The notes under the pieces are model-generated. The model did no database searches and was not told the DNA's origin. It worked only from the letters and a program-made list of their open reading frames with translations. A program made the translations under genes and the position numbers. 63,134 nucleotides of DNA from Fidelibacterota bacterium TCS52 (GTDB lineage: Bacteria; Fidelibacterota; Fidelibacteria; Fidelibacterales; Fidelibacteraceae): NCBI GenBank assembly GCA_001577215.1, contig LSCC01000029.1, positions 1 through 63,134 of the forward strand, in the 5' to 3' direction. Positions 1 to 8,676 of the stretch are shown here, piece after piece (positions within the stretch are counted from its first letter, which is position 1; each line of letters opens with the position of its first letter).

Positions 1-1043
1 ATCATTATTGCTGCTTTTACCATATCCTGACCTTTTATTGAACCAAGTAGTTTTGGATCTTTACCTAAATATGCACTTGCAGCAAAAAATTCCTCTCCTA
101 TGAGTGTATAATCACAAGCTGTAATAAAAAATGGCAATTGAGCTTGCGAACCGGTTCCGGCAATTTGAATAGCACCAATAGAGTTTCCCGTTTCGGCTAA
201 GATCAGTGATTCGGCGTAAAATTTACCTTGCATAAATATTGCTGCCGGTTTCTCTCTTAACATAATTCCATTCACTCCTGCAGCGTATGCAAATTGATCA
301 TCTGTCAAGTAGTGAACCATATCAGAATTAAATTGGTCCGGTCTTCCTTGACTCATATACGATTCTCTTACAATTTCTCTTCCTGCTTCCATAACAATAG
401 AACGAGCCACAGGAACATTTAGATCTGTTTCATATTTTGCAGTCATTTTAGATATATGACCAAGAATAATTATTCCCGAAATTGTTTCAACTTGATCTAA
501 ATCCATTATTCCGGGAACAAATAACACAGATTTACCCATTTCTGTAGCTCTTCCAACAGCCTCTTCAAATGCTTTCAAACCAGCTATTGGACGCAAATAA
601 ATATCTTCTTTCTTTTTTGCTTTTCTAATAAAAAATAATATTAGAGCAGAAGTAACTAATAAAAATATAAATCTTGCAAGTCGAGATGTATTGAACCATT
701 TTGCTTGTGTGGTAAAAGGTTTTGAAATCGTTTCTGTAATAATTTCTCCATTATCATCATAAGTTACAATTTTTAATATTGTTGAAATATCATTTTTAAC
801 AAAAATTTTTGATGATAATTTGTTAATGCTCTTTAATTCTATCCATTGGGAATCTTCACCTAATTTTTTAAATACTTTAAAATTAGTTTCATTATTAACA
901 CCTGTAATTACCATATTTACAAGTTGTCCCTCAGCTTCTGTTTTATCTACTTCTACATTAATATTTATTTCATTTCCGAGAGCAAAATTAAATAATAACA
1001 TAGAGAGTAAAAATATTTTCACCCATATTACTTTATTTTTCAT
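1..1043 (-). CDS. DUF6754-like membrane protein, C-terminus cut by window edge
   Basis: The reading frame is open from an ATG at 1043 to the window edge (347 codons), so the C-terminus is missing. The start is preceded by a strong GGAGG. Residues 1-23 form a signal peptide (MKNKVIWVKIFLLSMLLFNF). Residues about 25-110 look like a fibronectin-III-type beta domain, about 121-140 are a membrane helix followed by a basic stop (RKAKKK), and from about 148 on comes a long domain with LRPIAGLKAFEEAVGRATE, LFVPGIMDLDQVETISG and ETGNSIGAIQIAGTGSQAQL. From memory this last domain matches the family labelled DUF6754, whose role is unknown to me. It is probably the last visible gene of a minus-strand operon with the two genes upstream. 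Family assignment was not checked by search. Confidence 0.6.
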   Translation of the reverse strand, partial: MKNKVIWVKIFLLSMLLFNFALGNEININVEVDKTEAEGQLVNMVITGVNNETNFKVFKKLGEDSQWIELKSINKLSSKIFVKNDISTILKIVTYDDNGEIITETISKPFTTQAKWFNTSRLARFIFLLVTSALILFFIRKAKKKEDIYLRPIAGLKAFEEAVGRATEMGKSVLFVPGIMDLDQVETISGIIILGHISKMTAKYETDLNVPVARSIVMEAGREIVRESYMSQGRPDQFNSDMVHYLTDDQFAYAAGVNGIMLREKPAAIFMQGKFYAESLILAETGNSIGAIQIAGTGSQAQLPFFITACDYTLIGEEFFAASAYLGKDPKLLGSIKGQDMVKAAIM

Positions 1044-1116
1044 TCTATCCTCCAATTAAGTATCAAAATATACAAATTATTTTATTAATATCTAATAAAA
1101 AATAATATTAATTTTT

Positions 1117-1431
1117 TTATGAAGCCATTTTGTTATTTTTTTCACTTTTTTTCTCATTTTCCATTTTCTCAATTTCAATTAATATTTTTTCTATATTTTC
1201 TCGTTTTTCCAACATTTTTGTATATTTATAAAATTGCCCTTTAGAAAAAAATGGTTCAATAAAAGGTCCAAAAAAATTAAGAAATTGTGCACCAATAAAA
1301 TTTAGCGGTTTTGTAATATCCAAAAATAATATTGAAGGAACTGATAAATGCCTATCAACGATTTTTTTTGCTGTTAATTTTATCAATTCTTCTTCATTGT
1401 AATTTTTATTTTTTTGAATTTGTTTTTTCAT
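1117..1431 (-). CDS. conserved small protein of unknown function
   Basis: A 104-residue protein I cannot name. It begins with a basic stretch (KKQIQKNKNYNEEEL), has a central hydrophobic, aromatic segment (residues about 30-68, with VPSILFLDITKPLNFIGAQF then FFGPFIEPFF) that could lie on or in the membrane, and ends in a charged helical tail of E, K and N. Its ATG overlaps the stop of the upstream gene by four bases (ATGA), so the two are translationally coupled. It sits 73 bases upstream of the DUF6754-like gene. The arrangement suggests a membrane-associated partner of that protein. Function is unknown. Confidence 0.6.
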   Translation of the reverse strand: MKKQIQKNKNYNEEELIKLTAKKIVDRHLSVPSILFLDITKPLNFIGAQFLNFFGPFIEPFFSKGQFYKYTKMLEKRENIEKILIEIEKMENEKKSEKNNKMAS

Positions 1432-1862
1432 TTTTCTATTTTTCTTTTCACTATTTCTATTACTTGTTCACGATTATTATTAAATATTAAATTAAAAGAT
1501 CTATAATTATCTAATCGAGAAGCTTTCAAAGATGTAAATATCTTAATCACTTTTTTATCATAATCAAATCTTCTGAAATATTCCCACTTTTGTTCTTTTT
1601 TTAAAAATGCATTTTGTATAATTATTTTTTTTTCTGTTAATATAAATTTTGTTGAAAAATAATAGGGTAATAATACAAATATAAAGAAAACTATTAAAAT
1701 AATAAAAGAAAATAGGATGCTATTCATTAACATACCCGAATAAATTGAAACCATTAGAATAAAAATTCCAGCAACTATTCCCTTTAATGGGTTTTTTTTA
1801 AATGGATAAATTTGCCATTGAAGTAATGTATGGTTATTATAATTTATTTTTCCATTTTTCAT
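1428..1862 (-). CDS. small two-helix membrane protein with PH-like tail
   Basis: A 144-residue protein with two closely spaced membrane helices (residues about 27-45 and 49-68) followed by a soluble domain starting with YYFSTKFILTEKKIIIQNAF. Two helices followed by a short beta-rich part with a tyrosine/lysine-rich start resemble bacterial PH-domain membrane proteins of the YcxB type. That comparison is structural guesswork. The gene is the first of the minus-strand group and overlaps the next gene by four bases. The 130-base gap to divergent glgC must hold both promoters; I could not pick out a convincing one. Confidence 0.55.
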   Translation of the reverse strand: MKNGKINYNNHTLLQWQIYPFKKNPLKGIVAGIFILMVSIYSGMLMNSILFSFIILIVFFIFVLLPYYFSTKFILTEKKIIIQNAFLKKEQKWEYFRRFDYDKKVIKIFTSLKASRLDNYRSFNLIFNNNREQVIEIVKRKIEK

Positions 1863-1992
1863 AATGACATTAATATATAAAATAATATTCCTAAAAGAAA
1901 TAAAAAAAAATATAAATTTAGTGATATTTTTTTTGGATATAACTAATACTTTTATTAATATATTATAAAAGAAAAAAATAGGAAGGAAGTAT

Positions 1993-3228
1993 ATGAGAAA
2001 TGTAATGACACTTATTCTTGGAGGGGGGCAAGGGACAAGATTAGCACCTCTAACAATTGTAAGAGCAAAACCAGCAGTGCCAATAGGAGGAAAATATCGA
2101 CTTATTGATATTCCAATTAGTAATTGTTTGAATTCAGATATTAGAAAAATTTATATTTTAACTCAGTTTAATAGTGAATCGTTACATAGACATATTAGCC
2201 AAACATATAGATTTGATTATTTTACTAATGGCTTTTTAGAAGTTCTCGCCGCTTCTCAAACTTTGGATAATTTAGGATGGTATCAGGGAACCGCTGATGC
2301 CGTAAGACATAATATTCATCATTTTGAATCGTATGATTTTGATCAATATTTGATTCTTGCTGGTGATCATTTGTATAGAATGAATTATAAAAATTTTGTT
2401 CAACAACACAGAGATAAAAAATCAGATATTACTGTTTCTGTAAAACCAGTGACTCGAGAAGAAGCAAAATCATTTGGTATATTGAAAGTTGATAATAATG
2501 GAAGAATAATTGATTTTGCAGAAAAACCCAACAAGGATGAATTATTGGACAAGATGAAAAGTGATACCGGTATTCCTGAAAAACCATTTTGGGGATCAAT
2601 GGGAATATATGTATTTGATAAAGATATATTGGTTTTGCAATTAAAAAACATAAAAGAAGATGATTTCGGTGGTAACATTATTCCGGGTTCTATAAAGGAG
2701 TTTAAAGTAGACGCTTATTTTTTTGATGGATATTGGGAGGATATTGGTACTATAGATGCATTTTATCAAGCGAATTTATCTTTGACAGATATGAGCCCAC
2801 CATTTAAATTTAATGACCATTCATTTCCTGTTTATACACATGCCAGAATGCTACAGGGATCTCGCATCGGTGATACGAAGATATTTCATTCTATAATAAA
2901 TGACGGATGCTTTATTGGTGCGAAATCTATTAAAAATTCAATTATTGGTATTAGAAGTGTTATTGGTGATAATACTATAATTAATGATAGCATTATTATG
3001 GGGAATGATTTTTTTAGTGATAAAAAATGCAATGGAATATATTTAGGACTTGGGAGAAATTGTAAGATCCAAAAAGCTATTATTGATAAAAATGTTTGTA
3101 TTGGTGATAATGTTAAAATTATTAATAAAGACAATAAAGAATTTGAAGAAGCAGAAAATTATTGGATAAAAGATGGAATCGTAGTTATTAAAAAGGAAGC
3201 AATAATTCCAAATAATACAATAATATAA
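1993..3228 (+). CDS. glgC: glucose-1-phosphate adenylyltransferase
   Basis: Makes ADP-glucose from glucose-1-phosphate and ATP, the committed step of bacterial glycogen synthesis in the cytoplasm. The N-terminal nucleotidyltransferase domain has the loop LILGGGQGTRLAPLT (residues 7-21), the family motif WYQGTADAVRHN (96-107) and the substrate segment LAGDHLYRMNY (122-132). A left-handed beta-helix follows from about residue 285 (repeats such as IIDKNVCIGDNVKI). Length of 411 is normal for GlgC. The start follows GGAAGGAAG. No glycogen synthase, branching enzyme or phosphorylase lies nearby; the next gene starts 13 bases on and is a PrpD-family protein, so a shared transcript is likely. Confidence 0.93.
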   Translation: MRNVMTLILGGGQGTRLAPLTIVRAKPAVPIGGKYRLIDIPISNCLNSDIRKIYILTQFNSESLHRHISQTYRFDYFTNGFLEVLAASQTLDNLGWYQGTADAVRHNIHHFESYDFDQYLILAGDHLYRMNYKNFVQQHRDKKSDITVSVKPVTREEAKSFGILKVDNNGRIIDFAEKPNKDELLDKMKSDTGIPEKPFWGSMGIYVFDKDILVLQLKNIKEDDFGGNIIPGSIKEFKVDAYFFDGYWEDIGTIDAFYQANLSLTDMSPPFKFNDHSFPVYTHARMLQGSRIGDTKIFHSIINDGCFIGAKSIKNSIIGIRSVIGDNTIINDSIIMGNDFFSDKKCNGIYLGLGRNCKIQKAIIDKNVCIGDNVKIINKDNKEFEEAENYWIKDGIVVIKKEAIIPNNTII

Positions 3229-3241
3229 ATTTGGAGGAAGA

Positions 3242-4633
3242 GTGAAAGAAGACAAAAAAACAATTAGTAGAAAAATTTCAGAATTTGCTATAAGTTTTCA
3301 ATATGAAGATTTACCAAAAAAAGTTGTAGAACAGACAAAACGATTTTTATATGATTCAATAGGATGCGCTTATGGAAGTATGAATACAAAAGATGTAAAT
3401 ATAATAAAAGACATCTATACTGAAATTGGTGGTAAAGAAGAAGCAACAATTATTGGATTTGGTAAAAAAATTCCGGCTGTAAATGCTTCATTTTTAAATT
3501 CTTTAATGATCAGATCATTGGATTTTAATGATATTTATTGGAAAGAAGATCCTTCACATCCATCTGATATAATTTCTGCTGCATTATCATTAGGTGAAAA
3601 AGTAAATGCTTCAATGAAAGAAGTAATTGTTGCTATTGTTTTAGGATATGAATTTGAGCAGCGGTTATGTGAATTTGCTAAACCGGGATTAAGAGAAAGA
3701 AAATGGCATCACGCTACAATAACTCAATTTGTTTCACCTATTGTTGCAGGAAAAGTTCTAAATTTAAGTGTTGAGCAAATGGTAAATGCAATTGGTATTA
3801 GCGGAAGTCATAATCATACAATTGGTTGTCCTACTGCAGGAAAATTAACAATGATGAAAAATACAGTTGATCCAATGGCAGTTCAATCCGGAGTGTTTGC
3901 TGCTTTAATGGCAGAAAAGGGTTATACCGGCACAGAAGCAATATTTGAAGGGAAAGAAGGATTGATGGATGTATATGGACCCGATTGGGATTTAAATGTC
4001 CTGTTTGCGGACTTGGGGGAAAAATTTAAAATAATGGAATGTTCGATGAAAGCATTTCCAACTGAGGCATTAACACATACACATATAAGTGCTACATTAG
4101 AATTAGTAAGGGAAAACTCCATTGATTATAATAATGTGGAAAATGTCATAATTACTACAATAGCAAGAGCTGCTGATATTTTATTTGATCCTGAAAAATA
4201 TAAACCGGATTCACGAGAGACAGCAGATCATAGTTTACCATATTGTATTGCGTGTGCAATAATTGACAAAAAAATCACAAAAGAATCGTTTGCTGACGTC
4301 AATATTAGACGGAAAGAAATAAAGGAAGTAATAAATAAAATAAAAGGTAAAGCATCTAAAGATTTTGAGAAAATATTTCCGGAAAAACAACCATCTTGCG
4401 TTAAAATAAAGATGAAAAATGGGCAAGTTTATGAAAAATATTTAGAATATCCCAAAGGAGATCCTCGAGAACCGATGAATTTAGAAGATTTGAGAATAAA
4501 ATTCAATTCATTAATAGATAGTAATATTGAAATAAACAAGTTAAAAGAGGTTGAAAATACGATTTTAAGCTGTGAAAAGAATAATTTTGTAAATAATTTT
4601 ATGAAAAAGTTAATTATTTTAAAAAAAAAATAA
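3242..4633 (+). CDS. MmgE/PrpD family protein (2-methylcitrate dehydratase-like)
   Basis: A 463-residue member of the MmgE/PrpD fold, which includes 2-methylcitrate dehydratase, cis-aconitate decarboxylase and iminodisuccinate epimerase. The all-helical N-terminal domain is recognisable (FLYDSIGCAYGSM, LNSLMIRSLDFND), followed by AIGISGSHNHTIGCPT and a lid domain with MKAFPTEALTHTHI. Translation starts at GTG, 5 bases after GGAGG. No methylcitrate synthase, methylisocitrate lyase or other propionate-cycle gene is in the window, so the actual substrate cannot be inferred. The gene ends in a run of A-rich codons (LIILKKK), then comes the promoter of the next gene. Confidence 0.85.
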   Translation: MKEDKKTISRKISEFAISFQYEDLPKKVVEQTKRFLYDSIGCAYGSMNTKDVNIIKDIYTEIGGKEEATIIGFGKKIPAVNASFLNSLMIRSLDFNDIYWKEDPSHPSDIISAALSLGEKVNASMKEVIVAIVLGYEFEQRLCEFAKPGLRERKWHHATITQFVSPIVAGKVLNLSVEQMVNAIGISGSHNHTIGCPTAGKLTMMKNTVDPMAVQSGVFAALMAEKGYTGTEAIFEGKEGLMDVYGPDWDLNVLFADLGEKFKIMECSMKAFPTEALTHTHISATLELVRENSIDYNNVENVIITTIARAADILFDPEKYKPDSRETADHSLPYCIACAIIDKKITKESFADVNIRRKEIKEVINKIKGKASKDFEKIFPEKQPSCVKIKMKNGQVYEKYLEYPKGDPREPMNLEDLRIKFNSLIDSNIEINKLKEVENTILSCEKNNFVNNFMKKLIILKKK

Positions 4634-4640
4634 AAAAAAC

Positions 4641-4669
4641 TTGCATGTTAAAAATTAAATGATTAATAT
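4641..4669 (+). promoter_or_regulatory. candidate sigma-70 type promoter for the outer-membrane barrel gene
   Basis: TTGCAT, a 17-base spacer and TAATAT, preceded by an A-run (UP-element-like) at 4621-4640. It lies about 57 bases upstream of the barrel ATG, whose ribosome site is AGGAGG. With the terminator behind the gene this makes a single-gene unit. Confidence 0.55.
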
Positions 4670-4725
4670 GGTGAGGTAATGAAATAAAAGTGATTTTAAA
4701 TAGAAAATAATTAGGAGGAATTAGC

Positions 4726-5499
4726 ATGAAGAATTTTTTGAAACTTTTGTTTGTTTTATCATTGGTGTTTTCTTTTTCGTTTTTGTTTGCGCAAGAAGAA
4801 ACAGATAGTGATGAAGAATTTCAAAAACTCTTAGAAGAGGAAAATGTTGACACTGAGGAAACAGAAGCAGTCGAGGAAGAGAGAAGTTTTCTTGATAAGG
4901 TTTCTGATACTGAGGAAGAAGAAGTAGCTGTAGAAGAAACTGCTGATGTAGATACTTGGGGTATTAAAGCTTATGTAAATGTCGGCGCAGTTGAACCTTG
5001 GGGCGAAACTGGGGGAATATTTGATATGGGTTTTCATTTTGGCGGTGGTGCAATTTTTAAGCTTTCTAATTTTTTAGACTTACCATTAGCATTAGAGCCG
5101 TTAAATGTAGAAGGTTTAATAAGCTATACAAGTTTTGCACAAAAAGATGATGGCGATGGAACAGCTAGTGTTATTGGAGTTGGAATAACACCTCGTTATG
5201 ATGCAAGTGATTTGATTTATGATGCACTTGATGTTGAACCTATCGTTGGTGTTTTTGGATTGTTAGGGCTACGATATAACAATCATTCTTGGGATAGTTA
5301 TGATGTTTTGGAAGATGAAAGTGGTTCATCTTTTGGTCTTGATATTGGCGTAGGAGTTAGATATGATATTAACGAATCTGTTGGATTGGATTTAAGATTT
5401 ACACAAGGTCTATATATAATGTCAGAACTTGATAATTATGAAGACTATTCACATTCAGAAAATGGATTTCTTTTAGGTGTCACTTTTAAAATACAATAG
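4726..5499 (+). CDS. outer-membrane beta-barrel protein with acidic N-terminal linker
   Basis: A 257-residue secreted protein. The signal peptide (residues 1-22) ends LFA before QEETDSDEEF. Residues about 23-75 are a disordered linker in which roughly half the residues are Asp or Glu. From about residue 80 the sequence alternates polar and hydrophobic residues with many glycines (VNVGAVEPWG, MGFHFGGGAIF, SSFGLDIGVGVRYDI) and ends LLGVTFKIQ, typical of a small OmpA/OmpW-type eight-stranded barrel. The terminal residue is Gln, not the usual Phe. It has its own promoter and a strong terminator. Ligand and role are unknown; the acidic segment could face the periplasm and bind cations, which is inference. 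Confidence 0.75.
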   Translation: MKNFLKLLFVLSLVFSFSFLFAQEETDSDEEFQKLLEEENVDTEETEAVEEERSFLDKVSDTEEEEVAVEETADVDTWGIKAYVNVGAVEPWGETGGIFDMGFHFGGGAIFKLSNFLDLPLALEPLNVEGLISYTSFAQKDDGDGTASVIGVGITPRYDASDLIYDALDVEPIVGVFGLLGLRYNNHSWDSYDVLEDESGSSFGLDIGVGVRYDINESVGLDLRFTQGLYIMSELDNYEDYSHSENGFLLGVTFKIQ

Positions 5500-5520
5500 T
5501 TATTAAATCTAAATAATTTT

Positions 5521-5555
5521 AAAAAAGCTCTCAATTTATATGAGAGCTTTTTTTT
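5521..5555. terminator. bidirectional intrinsic terminator
   Basis: A 13-base-pair stem (AAAAAAGCTCTCA paired with TGAGAGCTTTTTT) around a 7-base loop. It has U-tracts in both directions, so it can end the barrel transcript (plus) and the HemC-like transcript (minus). Confidence 0.9.
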
Positions 5556-5574
5556 GTTACCTATGTTTTATTTT

Positions 5575-6492
5575 TTATATGGGTAATATTTTTTTAATTT
5601 TATCGTTTTTCAAAAATGTGGTGGCTAATTTATTTCCTATAGATTTACTATTATCCCTAAATGTTTTTGTAACACTATCTTTGATGAAGATATCACCTTC
5701 ATTATCTGATAAAAATGCAGTTAAAGAAAGTTCTTTATCTATCATTTCTGCATAAACACCAACAGGATAATTATTATTAATATTTAATTTTGAAATAAAT
5801 GCTCTTTCCGCAGTAACTGTATTATATGTATCCTTGTCTAATATCGGTTGAAGTAATTCTATTATATCAAATCTATGACTTTGGGTTACTAATGCTGTAG
5901 CACCTTGTCCTGCTGTAGGAATAAATTTGTCTTTTGGTAAATCTTCAGAGGGTGTTTTTGAAATATTTAATCGCTTAAGCATTATTTTATTAAGAATAAC
6001 TCCGCTGAATTTTAAATTTTTTAATTTGAAAATACGGGATTTTACATCGCCATTCAAAATAACTAATTTTATATTCGGATAATATTTTCTCATTAATACA
6101 AAATTTCTTAAATTACTAACACCAACAATAAACTTTGGTAGGTCATCATCTATTTTTATATTATTAAATGTTACGAATACGTCTTCAGAATAGTCCCTTT
6201 TTATGTAACCGGCAATTATCAAACCGGGATCAATTGTATATGATAAATGTTTGACATTGTGAACTGCTAACTGAATATCATTATTCAATAATTGTTCTTC
6301 TATTTCTAAACTGTAAGGGATATCTACAATTTCATCATTTAGTTGAAAATCATTATTATTTTGATGATTTGTTTTAATAATTTTAATACGAATATTTAGT
6401 TGAGGATATTGTGATTTTAACAATTCTTTAATATGATTTGTTTGCCAGATAGCTAATTTGTTTTCATTAGTTGCAATTATTATGCTTTTCAT
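5575..6492 (-). CDS. hydroxymethylbilane synthase homologue lacking catalytic residues
   Basis: A 305-residue protein that aligns along its whole length with HemC (porphobilinogen deaminase): IIIATNENKLAIWQTNHIKE, IPYSLEIEEQLL, AVHNVKHLS, LPKFIVGVSNLRN, TAGQGATALV and TAERAFISKL all sit in the expected order. The key residues are altered. HSMKD has become HNVKH, so the catalytic Asp is His82. The cofactor-carrying Cys of the GGC loop is Asn240. The second Arg of SLRR is Asn130, and RGN is NGD (147-149). Without the Cys the dipyrromethane primer cannot be attached, so normal HemC activity is very unlikely. The frame is intact and the start has AGGAG, so it looks like a retained pseudoenzyme rather than a decaying gene. 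No other tetrapyrrole gene is in the window. Confidence 0.8.
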   Translation of the reverse strand: MKSIIIATNENKLAIWQTNHIKELLKSQYPQLNIRIKIIKTNHQNNNDFQLNDEIVDIPYSLEIEEQLLNNDIQLAVHNVKHLSYTIDPGLIIAGYIKRDYSEDVFVTFNNIKIDDDLPKFIVGVSNLRNFVLMRKYYPNIKLVILNGDVKSRIFKLKNLKFSGVILNKIMLKRLNISKTPSEDLPKDKFIPTAGQGATALVTQSHRFDIIELLQPILDKDTYNTVTAERAFISKLNINNNYPVGVYAEMIDKELSLTAFLSDNEGDIFIKDSVTKTFRDNSKSIGNKLATTFLKNDKIKKILPI

Positions 6493-6617
6493 TTTTACTC
6501 CTGTTCATTATACTATTATATATAATGAAATCAAAAAATTATATTACATTACTATAATCATAATTTAATATAATAAAAAAAACTGTTAAAATCTACTAAA
6601 ATATTATAAAAATTAAT

Positions 6618-6646
6618 AAAAAGGAAGTATTTAATACTTCCTTTTT
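6618..6646 (-). terminator. intrinsic terminator behind dnaK
   Basis: Stem AAAAAGGAAGTA with TACTTCCTTTTT and a small loop, just past the dnaK stop. It is nearly symmetric and could also act on the plus strand. It separates dnaK from the HemC-like gene, which therefore probably has its own promoter. Confidence 0.75.
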
Positions 6647-6670
6647 ATATTAATATGATAAGAAATATTG

Positions 6671-8581
6671 TTATTTCTTATCTTCGTCCACTACTTCATA
6701 GTCCGCATCTTCAACATCATCTTTTGATTTTGAATTTTTTGATTCAGAATTTGACTGTGTTTGTTCTTTTGCTTGATCTGTTTGTGTGTTTTTATACATT
6801 TTTTCAGAAATTTTTGAAAAAGCTTGAGTAACTGCTTCTATTTTTGATTTTATCTCATTTGCATCTTTGCTATCTTTAACTTTTTCTAATTCTTCTAATG
6901 CATCTTCAACAGGTTTTCTATCTTCATCAGAAATTTTATCTTTGAGTTCATCAAGTTGTTTCTTTGTAGAAAATATCATTTGTTCGGCTTGATTGTGAGC
7001 ATCAATTGTTTCTTTCCATTTTTTATCTTCTTTTTCATGTTCTTCAGCGTCTTTTTTCATATTTTCAATTTCGCTTTCCTTAAGTCCGCTTGACGATTCA
7101 ATTGTAATATGTTGTTCTTTACTGGTTGCTTTATCTTTTGCAGAAACATTTAAGATACCATTTGCATCAATATCAAATGAAACTTCTATTTGTGGTACTC
7201 CTCTTGGAGAAGGTGGAATTCCATCCAATGTAAATCTTCCAAGCGTTCTATTACTTGTAGCTTGTGATCTTTCTCCTTGTAGAACATGTATTTCAACTGC
7301 AGGTTGATTGTCTGCAGCGGTGCTGAATATTTCTGTTTTTTTAGCCGGTATGGTTGTGTTTTTATCTAACAATTTTGTAGATACTCCACCCAAAGTTTCT
7401 ATTCCCAATGATAGTGGTATCACATCCAATAATAATACATCTTTAACATCACCTTGTAGTACTCCTCCTTGAATTGCCGCTCCTAAAGCAACAACTTCGT
7501 CCGGATTAACTGTTTTATTTGATTCTTTACCAAATATTTCTTTAACTAATTTTTGTACAGCAGGTATTCTCGTTGAACCTCCAACTAAAATAATTTCATC
7601 AATTTCACCTTTAGAAATACTAGCATCTTTCATAGCATTTATACAAGGTTGTTTTGTTCTTTTTACTAGATCTTCTGTTAGTTGATCAAATTTAGCTCTG
7701 GAGATAGTAATATTTAAATGTTTTGGACCATTAGAATCTGCTGTTAAATATGGAAGATTAATTTCTGTCTGTTTTGATGAGGATAATTCAATTTTCGCTT
7801 TTTCAGCAGAATCTTTTAATCTTTGAACAACCATTGGATCTTTGGAAATATCAATTCCCTCTTGTTTTTTGTATTCTTTGATCAAATAATCAATCAATCG
7901 TTTGTCAAAATCATCTCCACCCAAATGGCCATCACCATTTGTGGATTTTACTTCAAATACGCCTTCACCAATTTCAAGTATTGAAATATCAAAAGTTCCA
8001 CCTCCAAGATCAAAAACCGCTATTTTTTCATCTTTCTTTTTGTCTAAACCATAAGCTAAAGAAGCAGCTGTTGGTTCATTTATTATTCTTTTTACTTTTA
8101 AGCCGGCAATCTTTCCTGCATCTTTTGTTGCTTGTCTTTGTGAATCATTGAAATAAGCTGGCACAGTAATAACTGCTTCATCAACTTTTTCACCAAGATA
8201 TTCTTCTGCAATTTGTTTTGCTTTTTGTAATATCATTGCACTAATTTCCGGTGGAGAGTACTTTTTGTTATTTACATTAACTCGCACATCTCCGTTTGAT
8301 CCTTTTTCAACTTTGAATGGAACTTCTTCTATTTCTTGATCGACTTCATTATACATTCGTCCCATAAATCTTTTAATACTTGATATAGTGTTGTTTGGAT
8401 TGGTAATTGCCTGTCTTTTTGCACCTGTCCCAACTAACCTCTCACCATCTTTTTTGAATGCAATAATTGACGGAGTAGTTCTTCCGCCTTCTGAACTTAA
8501 TAATATTTTTGGTTCCTTACCTTCCATTATTGCTACACAAGAATTGGTGGTACCTAAATCAATTCCTATTATTTTTCCCAT
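6671..8581 (-). CDS. dnaK: chaperone DnaK (Hsp70)
   Basis: Cytoplasmic ATP-dependent chaperone. The ATPase domain starts GKIIGIDLGTTNSCVAIMEG, carries VITVPAYFNDSQRQATKDAG, IINEPTAASLAYG and VFDLGGGTFDISIL; the substrate domain contains PLSLGIETLGG and the linker DVLLLDVIP. The C-terminal tail is acidic and ends VEDADYEVVDEDKK, close to the usual DnaK ending. I chose the ATG at 8581 (MGKIIG) over the one at 8593 because GGAGG lies five bases before the inner ATG. That gives 636 residues, the normal length. No grpE or dnaJ adjoins it. No CIRCE element is visible upstream. Confidence 0.97.
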   Translation of the reverse strand: MGKIIGIDLGTTNSCVAIMEGKEPKILLSSEGGRTTPSIIAFKKDGERLVGTGAKRQAITNPNNTISSIKRFMGRMYNEVDQEIEEVPFKVEKGSNGDVRVNVNNKKYSPPEISAMILQKAKQIAEEYLGEKVDEAVITVPAYFNDSQRQATKDAGKIAGLKVKRIINEPTAASLAYGLDKKKDEKIAVFDLGGGTFDISILEIGEGVFEVKSTNGDGHLGGDDFDKRLIDYLIKEYKKQEGIDISKDPMVVQRLKDSAEKAKIELSSSKQTEINLPYLTADSNGPKHLNITISRAKFDQLTEDLVKRTKQPCINAMKDASISKGEIDEIILVGGSTRIPAVQKLVKEIFGKESNKTVNPDEVVALGAAIQGGVLQGDVKDVLLLDVIPLSLGIETLGGVSTKLLDKNTTIPAKKTEIFSTAADNQPAVEIHVLQGERSQATSNRTLGRFTLDGIPPSPRGVPQIEVSFDIDANGILNVSAKDKATSKEQHITIESSSGLKESEIENMKKDAEEHEKEDKKWKETIDAHNQAEQMIFSTKKQLDELKDKISDEDRKPVEDALEELEKVKDSKDANEIKSKIEAVTQAFSKISEKMYKNTQTDQAKEQTQSNSESKNSKSKDDVEDADYEVVDEDKK

Positions 8582-8638
8582 TTTTTCCTCCATTTTATTT
8601 TCATTGATATATAATGCAAATATTATGCCAATATAATA

Positions 8639-8676
8639 ATTGTCGATATTGCAATATATAATGCCATAATGACAAT
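8639..8676. repeat. inverted repeat in the dnaK-feoA divergent spacer
   Basis: ATTGTC and GACAAT arms 26 bases apart, with two nearby copies of an AATGCCA/TATGCCA element. It lies 58 bases upstream of the dnaK start in a spacer that must hold divergent promoters for dnaK and feoA. It resembles neither CIRCE nor a HAIR element. A regulator site is possible but unproven. Confidence 0.3.

Noticed and set aside
820..1059. Plus-strand open frame opposite the DUF6754-like gene
   Set aside because: It lies antisense to a clearly coding region and has biased, low-information composition.
7939..8151. Plus-strand frame rich in Leu, Phe and Gln inside dnaK
   Set aside because: Shadow of dnaK on the opposite strand, without a ribosome site.
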